Part shown: positions 7,579-16,177 of the stretch, one piece after another
How the letters are laid out: each line of letters begins with the position of its first letter
Position numbering within the stretch: position 1 is the first letter of the stretch
Assembly (NCBI GenBank): GCA_001899085.1
Contig: MKVB01000004.1
Location: 20,231-84,230 of the forward strand
From: Devosia sp. 66-14
Lineage (GTDB): Bacteria; Pseudomonadota; Alphaproteobacteria; Rhizobiales; Devosiaceae
DNA: 64,000 nucleotides
Direction: 5' to 3'
Program-made: the position numbers and the translations under genes
Notes under the pieces: generated by a model
Databases searched by the model: none
Told to the model about the DNA's origin: nothing
What the model saw: the letters and a program-made list of their open reading frames with translations, nothing else

Positions 7579-8877
7579 TCAAGCCCCGGTAACCCGCCAG
7601 ATCACGTCGCCGACGTCGTCGGCCATCAGCACTGCGCCATCCCTCGCGATCACCACGCCGACCGGGCGGCCATAGGAGTCCTTCTCGTCGGGCGACAGGA
7701 ACCCGGTGAGGATTTCGCGCGGCAGCCCTTCGGGCTTGCCGTTGGCGAACGAGACGAAGGCGAGCTTGTAGCCCGACAGCGTCGAGCGGTTCCACGAGCC
7801 GTGCTGGCCGATGGCCATGCCGTCGCCGAAGCCGGGGAGGGTCCCCTCCGGCAGCCAGCAGAGCCCCAGCGATGCGGTGTGGCCGCCCAACGCGAAATCC
7901 GGTGCAATGGCGGTCGCGACCTTGGCCGGATCCTGCGGCACCCGGTCGTCGACGATCTTGCCCCAATACGAATAGGGCCAGCCGTAAAAGCCGCCATCCT
8001 TGACCGAGGTGAGGTAATCGGGCGGCGTCTCGTCGCCGATCCCGTCGCGCTCGTTGACCACGGTGTAGAGCTCTCCTGTGGTAGGTTCGAACGCCAGGCC
8101 CACCGGGTTGCGCAACCCGCCGGCGAAGATGCGGCTCTTGCCGGTCGCGAGATCGAGCTCGAAAATGCAGGCGCGTCCCTCTTCGGCCGCCATGCCGGAA
8201 TCGCCGATATTGCTGAGCGAGCCGACCCCGACATAGAGCTTGCTCTGGTCCTTGCTGGCGATCAGGCTCCGCGTCCAGTGGCCGCCCGGCTTGGTCGACA
8301 TCAGCTTCTTGCCGCTCGCGGTGATCCGCGTCTCGCCGACCTTGAACGGGTAGGCATAGACCCCATCGGTGTTGCCGACATAAAGCGTCTCGCCGATCAG
8401 CTGCATGCCGAATGGCTGGTTGAGCCCCTCGAGCAGCGTGTGCTGCTGCTCGGCGACGCCGTCGCCATCGGCATCGCGCAGCAGCGTGATGCGGTTGGGG
8501 CTCTGGCCGACGGCGGCGGCGCGCCGCATGGTGGTGAAGATCGCATAGTCGAACGGTGTCTTGATGCCGCCCGGCGTGCTCAGCGCCTCGGCCACCAGCA
8601 CGTCGCCATTGGGCAGCACGTGCATCCAGCGCGGGTGCTTGAGGCCCCTGGCAAAGGCGTTCACCTTGAGACCCGCTGCCGCGGTCGGCTTGTGATCGCC
8701 GGACCAGCCGCGCGCCGTCGGCATCTTCAGCGTCGGAATGGCCTGCGGCCGCGCCTCGGGGATGTCGGGAGTGCTGCCGTAGATCGGATTGCGCTTCGGC
8801 TCGTTGAAGCTGCGCGCCAGGATCGCCCCGGCCCCGACCCAGGCAACCACGCGGGCATAGATATCGGCAAAGTTCAT
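7579..8877 (-). CDS. PQQ-dependent sugar dehydrogenase-like (sorbosone dehydrogenase family)
   Basis: This is a 432-residue six-bladed beta-propeller of the soluble glucose/L-sorbosone dehydrogenase family. Typical segments are GLKHPRWMHVLPNGDVLVAE, LRDADGDGVAEQ, GLNQPFGM, GLRNPVGLAFEP, the calcium/PQQ-region VNERDG and GFYGWPYSYWG, and a late HGSWNRS motif. An N-terminal hydrophobic stretch (IYARVVAWVGAGAILA) looks like a membrane anchor or uncleaved signal. The likely reaction is PQQ-linked oxidation of an aldose or similar polyol in the periplasm. I chose the ATG at 8877 for its AGAGGGA site. Catalytic competence cannot be proven here. Confidence 0.85.
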   Translation of the reverse strand: MNFADIYARVVAWVGAGAILARSFNEPKRNPIYGSTPDIPEARPQAIPTLKMPTARGWSGDHKPTAAAGLKVNAFARGLKHPRWMHVLPNGDVLVAEALSTPGGIKTPFDYAIFTTMRRAAAVGQSPNRITLLRDADGDGVAEQQHTLLEGLNQPFGMQLIGETLYVGNTDGVYAYPFKVGETRITASGKKLMSTKPGGHWTRSLIASKDQSKLYVGVGSLSNIGDSGMAAEEGRACIFELDLATGKSRIFAGGLRNPVGLAFEPTTGELYTVVNERDGIGDETPPDYLTSVKDGGFYGWPYSYWGKIVDDRVPQDPAKVATAIAPDFALGGHTASLGLCWLPEGTLPGFGDGMAIGQHGSWNRSTLSGYKLAFVSFANGKPEGLPREILTGFLSPDEKDSYGRPVGVVIARDGAVLMADDVGDVIWRVTGA

Positions 8878-8986
8878 GCTGTCCCTCTGAATATCGGAGC
8901 GACACGCCGGGCGCGCCACCATACCAGCCGCATTACTTGCCCCCGGCACGGAACGCAACGCCGGAGTGCGGCCGCGGCACGCCGGC

Positions 8987-9652
8987 TCAGGCTTTGGCCA
9001 GCCGTTTCAGGAAGCGGCGCCGCTGCCGATAGAACCAGTAGACGTCGCGCCAGTGCAGCCAGAGCTCGACATTGGGCGGCGACAGGAACCAGCTCCACAC
9101 GGTGACCGGCCGTCGCCAGTCGGGGCCATAGCAATGCGCCAGGTAGGCCTCGGTCGCCGCCGGAACCGGCAGCTCCAGCCCGCCATGGCGCCGGCGGACG
9201 ATTTCGACCGGCGGGTGGGTCGAGTACAGCACCGAGTAATCGCCGGCGCGGGACAGATCGGTCCACCATCTGCCGGCCTGCCGGACGAAGAACAGTTCGA
9301 CGAGGATCGCCCCCCGCTCGAACTTCTGCTTGGTGACACCCCGGGCGTCGCGCTCTTCGCTGTTGGCCACAAAGCCGCGCGCCGTCATTGCGGTGGCGAT
9401 GCCGGCGGCGTCGGCGCCGCTGCTCACCGCCAGGTCGATGTCGTCGTCATGGGGCAGCAGCCGGCCTTCCGGCACCATCCCCAGCAGCGTGCCATACGTC
9501 ACCCAGGGGCGCGCACCGGCCTCTTCAAGCGCCTCGATCGCCAGCGTCAGCGCCTCCAGTGCTGCTTCCGGCACTTCGCCCAGCGCACGCCGTGGCACCC
9601 ACGGCGTGTCGATGGTGCGAATGATGGCCGGCCGACCGAAGCGGAGGCGCAA
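8987..9652 (-). CDS. LicD/fukutin-like nucleotidyltransferase-fold protein
   Basis: This is a 221-residue protein with the metal-binding HDDDIDLAV motif around residues 68-76, preceded by TYGTLLGMVPEGRLLPHD, the signature of LicD/fukutin-type phosphotransferases that decorate surface glycans. The C-terminal third is rich in W and Y and basic residues, as usual for this family. The start is TTG at 9652, nine bases after the stop of the dehydrogenase gene, with no clear ribosome-binding site; an in-frame GTG about 18 codons later is an alternative. It is co-directional with the SDR gene and probably co-transcribed. Confidence 0.75.
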   Translation of the reverse strand: MRLRFGRPAIIRTIDTPWVPRRALGEVPEAALEALTLAIEALEEAGARPWVTYGTLLGMVPEGRLLPHDDDIDLAVSSGADAAGIATAMTARGFVANSEERDARGVTKQKFERGAILVELFFVRQAGRWWTDLSRAGDYSVLYSTHPPVEIVRRRHGGLELPVPAATEAYLAHCYGPDWRRPVTVWSWFLSPPNVELWLHWRDVYWFYRQRRRFLKRLAKA

Positions 9653-9661
9653 TTGGGGGCC

Positions 9662-10531
9662 TTACTCGAGACCCGCCGCCTTGAGGTCGGCCCACAGGTT
9701 GTCCTGCGGCACATAGCCGATCCACTGGCGCGCCTCTTCGAGGTCCCAGGCCATGCCGGTATTGTTCGACATACCGGAGACGACGATTGCCGGCCCGGGC
9801 CATTTGCTGGCATCGGCGCGCAGCGCCGCCACCATCAGCCGGTTATGGTCGCCGTTCGACAGCCACATGTTGCGGTACCACAGCGCATTGCGCTTGATCA
9901 CCGCCTCGTCGGTCTCGCCGCGGTCGCCACCGCCGCTGCCGGCAATGGTGCGCGCCAGGTTCTCGCCGCGCTGGCACCAGCCGATGCGGGTCGAGATGGC
10001 GGTGATCCGGCCATTGGTGGCCGCCGCCCGGGCGGCGCAGACGCGCTCGCCCAGCGCCTTGGTGGCGCCATAGGCCGAGCCCCACTTGTAGCCGTCGTCA
10101 TAGTAGCGGGTGCCGCTGATCTGCGGCGTCGACATCCTCAGCTTGCCGTCGGCCGGCAGCGGTGCGTCCTTGTAGCCACCCATGGCGTGGTTGGACGAGG
10201 CGAAGATGAACCGGCAGGGTTTTGTGCCGCCGCCCGCCTGCTCGAGCAGGTTGGCGGTCATGTCGAATGACGCCGCCGATTCGGCCCAGCTCGAATTGGG
10301 CGCCGGGTTGGCCGAGGCGTAGTGGACGATGCCGTCGGCGGCCTGCGCTTCCTTGCGCCAGCGCTCGTCATAGGGATCTGCGAGGTCGGCAACCACCACC
10401 CGCGTCTTCTTGCCGGCGCTGAACGAGGCGACGTCGATGGCGACGATCTCCTCCACCCAGTCGGCCGTCTCCAGGTGCTCCCTCAGCTTGCTGCCCAGGT
10501 TTCCGGCGCCCCCGGTAATCACTACCCGCAT
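9662..10531 (-). CDS. NAD-dependent epimerase/dehydratase, uronate-dehydrogenase-like
   Basis: This is a 289-residue extended short-chain dehydrogenase. The NAD-binding turn is TGGAGNLGS at residues 6-14, the acidic residue after strand 2 is in AIDVASF, and the catalytic Tyr-x3-Lys is in SAYGATKALGE near residue 153. FASSNHAMGG resembles the FASSNHT region of bacterial uronate dehydrogenases, so oxidation of a hexuronate to an aldarolactone is a reasonable guess. The gene precedes a LicD-like gene by nine bases and diverges from 6-phosphogluconate dehydrogenase. Confidence 0.82.
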   Translation of the reverse strand: MRVVITGGAGNLGSKLREHLETADWVEEIVAIDVASFSAGKKTRVVVADLADPYDERWRKEAQAADGIVHYASANPAPNSSWAESAASFDMTANLLEQAGGGTKPCRFIFASSNHAMGGYKDAPLPADGKLRMSTPQISGTRYYDDGYKWGSAYGATKALGERVCAARAAATNGRITAISTRIGWCQRGENLARTIAGSGGGDRGETDEAVIKRNALWYRNMWLSNGDHNRLMVAALRADASKWPGPAIVVSGMSNNTGMAWDLEEARQWIGYVPQDNLWADLKAAGLE

Positions 10532-10620
10532 AGTTGTTCCTCCTCATCCAGGGCTGCCCCCGTTGTCTCGATGTCGCGTATAACACCCCCCGCGTCTGTC
10601 GCTACAGTGGAGTGTGCATC

Positions 10621-11598
10621 ATGCAGATCGGTATTGTCGGGTTAGGCCGCATGGGGGGCAATATCGCCAAACGGCTGATGCGGGCCGGCCACGATGTCGC
10701 CGTGTACGATATCGACGCCAATGCCCGCGCGGCGCTCGGCGCCGAAGGCGCCCGGCCGGCCGAAACGCTCGAGGCTCTGGTCGCCGCCTTGACCGAAAGC
10801 CCGCGCGCCATCTGGGTGATGCTGCCGGCCGGCAAGATCACCGAGGGCACCATCGCGCATCTGGCCTCCTGCGTTGCGCCCAATGACATCCTGATCGATG
10901 GCGGCAATACCTACTACAAGGACGATATCCGCCGCGCCGCCGACCTGCTGAAGACCGGCATCCGTTATGTCGATGTCGGCACCTCTGGCGGGGTCTGGGG
11001 CCTCGAGCGCGGCTATTGCCTGATGATCGGCGGCGACAAGGCCGCGGTCGACCATCTCGATCCGATCTTTGCCGCGCTTGCCCCCGGCAAGGGCGAGATC
11101 GAGGAGACGCCGGGGCGCGCCGGTCTCGATCCGCGCGCCGAACAGGGCTACATCCATGCCGGGCCGGCCGGCGCCGGCCACTTCGTCAAGATGGTCCATA
11201 ACGGCATCGAGTACGGCATGATGCAGGCCTATGCCGAGGGCTTCAACATCCTCGAAAGCAAGAATGCCGAGGTGCTGCCGCCGGGCGAGCGCTTCGAGCT
11301 CAACGTTGCCGACATCGCCGAAGTGTGGCGCCGCGGCTCGGTGGTGACCTCCTGGCTGCTCGACCTCTCGGCCATCGCCCTCGCCAAGGATCCGAGGCTC
11401 GAGGCGTTTTCGGGTCACGTCGCCGATTCCGGCGAAGGCCGCTGGACGGTGGAGGCGGCGATCGAGGAGGCGGTGCCGGCCGAGGTGCTGACCGCCGCCT
11501 TGTTCACCCGCTTCCGCTCCCGCCAGGAGCACAACTTCGCCGAAAAACTGCTCTCCGCCATGCGGCTCGGCTTCGGCGGGCACAAGGAGCAGGGCTGA
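10621..11598 (+). CDS. gndA: 6-phosphogluconate dehydrogenase, decarboxylating (short NAD-type)
   Basis: This enzyme oxidatively decarboxylates 6-phosphogluconate to ribulose 5-phosphate in the pentose phosphate pathway. It has 325 residues, the length of the short class (the long class has about 470). Visible are the Rossmann GLGRMGGN at residues 7-14, the substrate loop [13 protein letters not shown], the catalytic helix [20 protein letters not shown] with its Lys and Asn, and a C-terminal RFRSR segment. The ATG at 10621 has GGAG nine bases upstream and gives the canonical MQIGIVGLG start. Confidence 0.95.
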   Translation: MQIGIVGLGRMGGNIAKRLMRAGHDVAVYDIDANARAALGAEGARPAETLEALVAALTESPRAIWVMLPAGKITEGTIAHLASCVAPNDILIDGGNTYYKDDIRRAADLLKTGIRYVDVGTSGGVWGLERGYCLMIGGDKAAVDHLDPIFAALAPGKGEIEETPGRAGLDPRAEQGYIHAGPAGAGHFVKMVHNGIEYGMMQAYAEGFNILESKNAEVLPPGERFELNVADIAEVWRRGSVVTSWLLDLSAIALAKDPRLEAFSGHVADSGEGRWTVEAAIEEAVPAEVLTAALFTRFRSRQEHNFAEKLLSAMRLGFGGHKEQG

Positions 11599-11652
11599 CC
11601 GATCGTCCGGGAGCTGTGGGCTCCCGGAGGGTCTGCCTCCCGCTTCAGGTCA

Positions 11653-11755
11653 GGGCAATCGCATATGGCTTTGTGCACCGTACTCTCGTTGCTCCTCCCC
11701 CGCTATGCGGTGGAGGACCACCGAGAGGCCGGTGACTGTCCATATGCGATTGCCC
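11653..11755. repeat. 103-bp element with 16-bp terminal inverted repeats
   Basis: GGGCAATCGCATATGG at 11653-11668 is repeated exactly in inverse orientation at 11740-11755. The interior contains no gene. Related ends are found at 25245-25260 and 54761-54779, so this is a dispersed MITE-like or REP-like family. Confidence 0.65.
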
Positions 11756-11761
11756 CCCGCT

Positions 11762-12775
11762 TCAGGGGGAGGGAACAGGGGCGGGGGTCGGCTCGGCACC
11801 GGCGTCGGGATTGTCCGCCATCGCCGTACAGAGCTGGGCGATGGCCCTGAGCTGCGTGTTCTGCTCCAGCGTCGGGTTGGTCGCGGCCACGGCTTCCCAG
11901 AGGTTGCCGGTTTCGACCTGCTCGACCGCGCAGCCGCAATAGCGGTCGCAGCGGGCGAGGTCCGAGCCGGTGCCGAGGCAGGCCGTGGTGCAGCTCTTGA
12001 CGAAATCCTGCGACTGGCTGAGCACTGCCGGGCTGAGCACCGGAGCCTGCAGCTGCGTCAGGCCCCACAGCACGCCGATGATCAGCGGCTGGTGCAGCAC
12101 ATAGATCGGCAGGCTCCAGCGCCCCATCCAGGCGAGGCCGCGGGCCAGCGGCTCTTCGCTGCGGAACTGTCCGAGATCTTCGCCCAGCGGCGAGTTGAGG
12201 ATCAGCCGCATGGCGGCCATCCCCAGCAGCACCACTCCGAACCACGGGAAGATCGGCACCACGTCGCTGGTCGGCGGCGAGCTCGGCCAGAAGCCGATCC
12301 AGCCCAGCTCGCGGCTCGAGAACATCGGGTCGTTGTAGAGGAAGTTGGCGGCGATCACCGCGACGCCGATGACCACGAGCAGCCAGGGCGGCAACCTGAG
12401 AAAGGCCAATCCCATGAGCGAGAACAGCGCGATGGCATGCAGCACGCCGAAGAACACGAAGAAGTCCGGGAACATCCAGTAGGTGCCGGCCGTCACCAGC
12501 AGCGCGCACCCCACCAGGATGCCGAAGCGCCGCCAGAACATGTTCCAGCGGATGCCCCTGCCATGCGCCAGCACCAGCCCGGCGCCCACCAGCAGCAGGA
12601 AGCTCGAGAGGATCGATTTCTGGAACACCACCCAGCCGAGCACCGTGGTGACGTCGACATCCGAGTAGCCGAAATAATAGAGGTCCCAGGCGATGTGGAA
12701 GACCACCATGGCGATGATCGCCAGGCCGCGCAGGAGATCGAGCAGCTGGTAGCGGGGCCGCCGCCCGCTGCTCAT
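11762..12775 (-). CDS. DUF1624/acyltransferase-3-like membrane protein with Cys-rich tail
   Basis: This is a 337-residue protein. The N-terminal part begins with the family motif LLDLLRGLAIIAMVVFH and has about eight membrane helices; it matches the DUF1624 / heparan-alpha-glucosaminide N-acetyltransferase-like class that moves acyl groups across the membrane. From about residue 250 the membrane part is followed by a soluble tail with five closely spaced cysteines (CTTAC, CDRYCGC) and one later, ending in a Pro/Ala-rich stretch. The tail is unusual for the family and could be a periplasmic disulfide domain. The start at 12775 is chosen for AGGTGAG upstream; 12820 is possible. Confidence 0.78.
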   Translation of the reverse strand: MSSGRRPRYQLLDLLRGLAIIAMVVFHIAWDLYYFGYSDVDVTTVLGWVVFQKSILSSFLLLVGAGLVLAHGRGIRWNMFWRRFGILVGCALLVTAGTYWMFPDFFVFFGVLHAIALFSLMGLAFLRLPPWLLVVIGVAVIAANFLYNDPMFSSRELGWIGFWPSSPPTSDVVPIFPWFGVVLLGMAAMRLILNSPLGEDLGQFRSEEPLARGLAWMGRWSLPIYVLHQPLIIGVLWGLTQLQAPVLSPAVLSQSQDFVKSCTTACLGTGSDLARCDRYCGCAVEQVETGNLWEAVAATNPTLEQNTQLRAIAQLCTAMADNPDAGAEPTPAPVPSP

Positions 12776-12879
12776 GTCACGACTCACCTGTTCCGACTCC
12801 CGCTCGTCTGGGCCGACCATAGTGGAACGCTCGCCCGGCGCTCAAGGCTACAACGGCCCCCGCATGGTCCAGTCGTCGC

Positions 12880-12986
12880 TTCCCTCCCCCTTGAGGGGAG
12901 GGATTGAGGGTGGGCGTGGTGCAGTCAGCAGCGAGCGTCCCTCACCACCCCCCACCCCCAGCCCCTCCCCTCAAGGGGGAGGAGAG
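12880..12986. repeat. GC-rich palindromic intergenic repeat
   Basis: CCCTCCCCCTTGAGGGGAGGG on the left is mirrored by CCCCTCCCCTCAAGGGGGAGG on the right, with GAGGGTGGGCG / CCCACCCCCAG inside. It occupies the gap between the acyltransferase and queF. Confidence 0.5.
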
Positions 12987-13004
12987 CTGCAGCGCCGGTG
13001 TACC

Positions 13005-13451
13005 TCAGCCCCGCCCGCGATAGGCGGAAACGCCCTGGTCGGGCAGCCACAGGTTCGCCGGCGCCGCGCCGGTCTGCCAGAACACGTCGATCGGTATGCC
13101 GCCGCGCGGGTACCAGTAGCCGCCGATCCTGAGCCAGCGCGGCGCCAGTGCCTCGATGAGGCGCTTGCCGATCTCCACCGTCGTCGCCTCGTGGAAGGCG
13201 CCGTGGTTGCGATACGAGAACATGAACAGCTTCAGCGACTTGCTCTCGATCATCCACTGGTCGGCGACATAGTCGATGACCAGATGCGCGAAATCGGGCT
13301 GCCCGGTGATCGGGCAGAGCGCAGTGAATTCGGGCACGGTGAAGCGGATCAGGTAGTCGATATCGGGATGGGGGTTCGGCACCCGGTCGAGCACGGCGCT
13401 GGCCGGCTCGAGCGGCATCTCGGCCGGGCGGCCGAGTACGGAAGTCGTCAT
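13005..13451 (-). CDS. queF: NADPH-dependent preQ0 reductase QueF
   Basis: QueF reduces 7-cyano-7-deazaguanine (preQ0) to preQ1 in queuosine biosynthesis, in the cytoplasm. The protein has 148 residues, the unimodal (type I) size. The catalytic cysteine is in [15 protein letters not shown], the QueF motif [20 protein letters not shown] follows at about residues 77-96, and GGIPIDVFW is in the C-terminal tunnel-fold half. The ATG at 13451 has GGAG upstream. No other que gene is nearby and I see no convincing preQ1 riboswitch in the leader. Confidence 0.96.
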   Translation of the reverse strand: MTTSVLGRPAEMPLEPASAVLDRVPNPHPDIDYLIRFTVPEFTALCPITGQPDFAHLVIDYVADQWMIESKSLKLFMFSYRNHGAFHEATTVEIGKRLIEALAPRWLRIGGYWYPRGGIPIDVFWQTGAAPANLWLPDQGVSAYRGRG

Positions 13452-13657
13452 AATGTTTCTCCGAGGGTCGGGCCCGGCGGTGGCCGGGGACGGGAGGTGC
13501 GGATCGCTGCCGGCGGTGGCCGGCGCGACGGCCTCCATACGCCCCGGGCGCTGCCGGCACAATCGCATCGGCGCGCGCCGAGTGACTTCGCATCCTCGCA
13601 AAGCTCGGCTACCATCCGGCCCATGCAGAGGTGCGGTTCGGGTTGCAAGGCGAAGTG

Positions 13658-14083
13658 ATGGAGCAGATCCTCGTGGCGGCGGCGACGCTGCCGGTACATG
13701 TGCTGGGGCCGCGCTCGGTGCTGGTGAGCGAAGGGGCGCGGACCGGCAAGCTCTACATCCTCAAGTCCGGCGACCTCGAAGTGGTGCGCGACGGCAGCAC
13801 GGTGGCGGCGATCGGCGATCCCGGTTCGGTGATCGGCGACATGTCGGCGCTGCTCGACCTGCCGCACTCGGCGACCGTGCGCACCCGCAACGGCGCCGAG
13901 GTGCACGTGGCCGACGATGCCGACGCGTTTCTCGCCGCCCATCCGGCTGCGGCGCGGCACATCGCCAGACTGCTGGCCGCCCGGCTGCACAAGACCACGG
14001 CGTTGCTGGTCGATATGCGGCGGCAGGCCAAGGTCCGCGAGGACCAGGATATGTTCGACAAGATCTTTGCACTGCTCGAATAG
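13658..14083 (+). CDS. Stand-alone cyclic-nucleotide-binding-like protein (copy 1)
   Basis: This is a 141-residue single-domain protein with the cNMP-binding barrel fold and no DNA-binding or enzymatic domain. The phosphate-binding-cassette region reads [17 protein letters not shown] (about residues 63-79). Where CAP and PKA have Arg for the cyclic phosphate (PRxA), this protein has His, so cyclic nucleotide binding is doubtful. The ATG at 13658 has a weak ribosome-binding site; a GTG at 13631 is the alternative. It is followed 14 bases later by a paralogue, and a third copy lies at 23.3 kb. Confidence 0.78.
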   Translation: MEQILVAAATLPVHVLGPRSVLVSEGARTGKLYILKSGDLEVVRDGSTVAAIGDPGSVIGDMSALLDLPHSATVRTRNGAEVHVADDADAFLAAHPAAARHIARLLAARLHKTTALLVDMRRQAKVREDQDMFDKIFALLE

Positions 14084-14097
14084 CGGGAGAGACGCAG

Positions 14098-14538
14098 GTG
14101 GCGGCTGAAGCGACGGAGAGCTGGCTGAAGTTCGATTTCTTCCCGGCCGGGACCGACCTGATCGTGCAGGGCGGCGAGGCCCGCGGCAGCATAATGGTGC
14201 TCAAGGAAGGCGAAGTGGAAGTGCTGCGCGACGGCAAGTACGTCTCCACCATCAAGCAGCCCGGCGCCATTTTCGGCGAGATGAGCGTGCTGCTCGAACG
14301 GCCGCACTCGGCGACCGTGCGCACCATCACCGATGTGCAGCTCTACGTCATCGAGAACGCGCTGACCGTGCTGGAAGCGCATCCGTCCTGGCTGCTGCAG
14401 ATCGCCAGGCTGCTGGCGCAGCGCGTCAACACCACGACGGCGCAACTGGTGGCGTTGAAGAGCCGCGAGGTCGAGCAGGACGATGTCCTGGTGTTGCCGA
14501 CCAACGTCTTTTCCTCCTGGGGGGATCCGCAGATATGA
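14098..14538 (+). CDS. Stand-alone cyclic-nucleotide-binding-like protein (copy 2)
   Basis: This 146-residue paralogue of the preceding gene has FFPAGTDLIVQGGEA as the first strands and [17 protein letters not shown] as the cassette, again with His in place of the phosphate-binding Arg. The tail after the barrel forms a helix rich in Leu/Gln (LLQIARLLAQRVNTTTAQL) that could dimerise. It starts with GTG at 14098, with GGGAGA at a good distance. The stop overlaps the ATG of the SelT/W/H-like gene by four bases, so the three genes form one unit. Confidence 0.78.
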   Translation: MAAEATESWLKFDFFPAGTDLIVQGGEARGSIMVLKEGEVEVLRDGKYVSTIKQPGAIFGEMSVLLERPHSATVRTITDVQLYVIENALTVLEAHPSWLLQIARLLAQRVNTTTAQLVALKSREVEQDDVLVLPTNVFSSWGDPQI

Positions 14539-14846
14539 CCGAAAAGCCCAGGCTCGCCATCACCTATTGCACCCAGTGCAACTGGCTGCTGCGGGCCGCC
14601 TGGATGGCGCAGGAGGTGCTTTCCACCTTCGGCCTCGAAATGGGCGAGGTTTCGCTGTTGCCGGGCACGGGCGGCATTTTCGAGATCCACCTCGATGGTG
14701 TGCTGATCTGGGAGCGCAAGCGCGACGGCGGCTTCCCCGATGCCAAGCAGTTGAAGCAACTGGTGCGCGACCGGATCGATCCGGACCGCGATCTCGGTCA
14801 CATCGATCGTCCGCATGGCCCGGCCGCGAAGCACGGACACTCCTGA
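14535..14846 (+). CDS. SelT/SelW/SelH-type thioredoxin-like (Rdx) protein
   Basis: This is a 103-residue protein of the Rdx family, related to selenoproteins W, T and H. The redox motif is YCTQCNW at residues 11-17 (CxxC with Cys, not Sec), followed by the family's GTGGIFEIHLDG strand pair and an ERKRDGGFPDAKQLKQ helix. These proteins have a thioredoxin-like fold and probably carry out thiol redox chemistry in the cytoplasm. It overlaps the upstream cNMP-like gene by four bases. Confidence 0.9.
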   Translation: MTEKPRLAITYCTQCNWLLRAAWMAQEVLSTFGLEMGEVSLLPGTGGIFEIHLDGVLIWERKRDGGFPDAKQLKQLVRDRIDPDRDLGHIDRPHGPAAKHGHS

Positions 14847-14945
14847 GCTGCAAGGGCCCTCCGCAACTATTGCAGCGCCGGGCCGTTGCGTGGAGGCGGC
14901 AAGGTCCCCACATCACGGCCGTCCGTAACCCGAACCCCTGGACCC

Positions 14946-15509
14946 ATGAGCATGCTCAAGCGCCTCGCTTCACTCGGCTTCGCCCTCGTCCTCACCGGCG
15001 CGCTCGCCGCCTGCGGCAACAATAACGGCACCAATGTGGGCAGTGTCGGGGTCGACTGGACCGGCAACGACATAAATGTCGAGGCGGTCGCCGATCCGGA
15101 GGTGAAGGGCGTCATCTGCCATGTCGCCTATTTCAACCGGTCGCTGATCGATCGCCTGCAGCAGGGCAACTGGTTCGAGGATCCGTCCTATTCCGCGGTG
15201 GATTGCACCGCCGCCGGCCCGATCACCATCGGCAACATCAACACCAACAAGGGCGGCGAGGAGATTTTCCAGCAGGCCCGCTCGCTGATCTGGAAGAGCC
15301 TGCGCGTCTCGCGCATCTACGACGCCGAGAACAACTCGCTGGTCTATCTCGCGCACTCGCGCGAACTGCAGCAGGGCTCGGGCAAGATGTCGCTGTCTGT
15401 GGTGCCGTTGGCCGGCCTCGACGTCACCTGGACCAACGGCCCGCCCAAGGGCTCGGCTGCCGCCGCGGCACCGGCACCGGCCGCCGGCACCGCCGCCGGC
15501 GGCATCTAG
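14946..15509 (+). CDS. creA: CreA-family lipoprotein
   Basis: This is a 187-residue homologue of the CreA protein. The N-terminus is a lipoprotein signal ending in the lipobox LAAC. The body has conserved CreA blocks: VADPEVKGVICHVAYF, VDCTAAGPI and SLRVSRIYDAENNSLVYLAH, and the SVVPLAGL near the end. E. coli CreA is a small exported protein of unknown function. An Ala/Pro-rich tail (about 20 residues) follows. ATGs at 14946 and 14952 are both possible. No creBCD genes are nearby. Confidence 0.88.
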   Translation: MSMLKRLASLGFALVLTGALAACGNNNGTNVGSVGVDWTGNDINVEAVADPEVKGVICHVAYFNRSLIDRLQQGNWFEDPSYSAVDCTAAGPITIGNINTNKGGEEIFQQARSLIWKSLRVSRIYDAENNSLVYLAHSRELQQGSGKMSLSVVPLAGLDVTWTNGPPKGSAAAAAPAPAAGTAAGGI

Positions 15510-15519
15510 CGCGCGGCCC

Positions 15520-15600
15520 CCGCCTCCCTCCCCCTCGAGGGGAGGGAGGCGATGCCGCACCGCCGGTGCGTCCCTTCTCTGAGGGGCGGGCGAGGGGCTG
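15520..15600. repeat. GC-rich hairpin repeat
   Basis: CCTCCCTCCCCCTCGAGGGG / GGGAGGGAGGCG forms a strong stem, with a weaker GCACCGCCGGTGC hairpin after it, in the gap downstream of creA. It may serve as terminator. Confidence 0.45.
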
Positions 15601-15721
15601 TTCAGGCCACCTACATCGTTCAAACTCGATTCAAGCCCGATCAATCGAGGCAACGCGCGGGCAAGCTCTGGGCGCGCAGGCTCCCGCGATGCCCCGTGAA
15701 GCGGGTTCGGGAGGCGCGATC

Positions 15722-15913
15722 ATGTTCGGCTGGTTGCCACCATTGCAGCAGGGCACGGCGATCATTGCCGCATCGCTGCTGTTCATCGTCGTGATCTTCC
15801 TCATCGCCCGGGTCGCGAGGCTCAGCCAGCCGCTCGCCCTCGCCCTGGCGCTGACCCCGCCAATGGCCCTCGTCGTGGCGCTCGAACGCGCCGCCGCCAG
15901 CGGCCTCATCTGA
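15722..15913 (+). CDS. Small two-helix membrane protein
   Basis: This is a 63-residue protein beginning MFGWLPPLQQG, with two hydrophobic segments (about residues 11-32 and 38-56) separated by a short basic loop (ARVARLSQ). GGGAGGCGATC precedes the ATG, a good ribosome-binding site. No family is recognised. Confidence 0.55.
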   Translation: MFGWLPPLQQGTAIIAASLLFIVVIFLIARVARLSQPLALALALTPPMALVVALERAAASGLI

Positions 15914-16177
15914 ACCTACGCGGGGGTTCGCCCCACCTGCAGCACTGCCGGCCTCGTCGGTCGGAGTTCGCGCGCCTCAGGGCCGTGCAGCTTTCATCGC
16001 GGCGCTCCCGATGCCGATTTGCTGCCGAGCCGCGTCGGCGCGGAAGCGGTTGTTCCGCCTTGACGGCAAAACACAAAAAGATTTCATGCCGCGCAGTCGC
16101 AATCGACTGGCCCGCGTTCGATATTTGCGCGCGGTACACGCCAGAAGTGGCAACGACCCCGCATCAAGGAGTTCATC

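Noticed and set aside
13452-13630. preQ1 riboswitch upstream of queF
   Set aside because: The leader lacks a recognisable preQ1 aptamer pattern of a C-rich loop and an A-rich tail.
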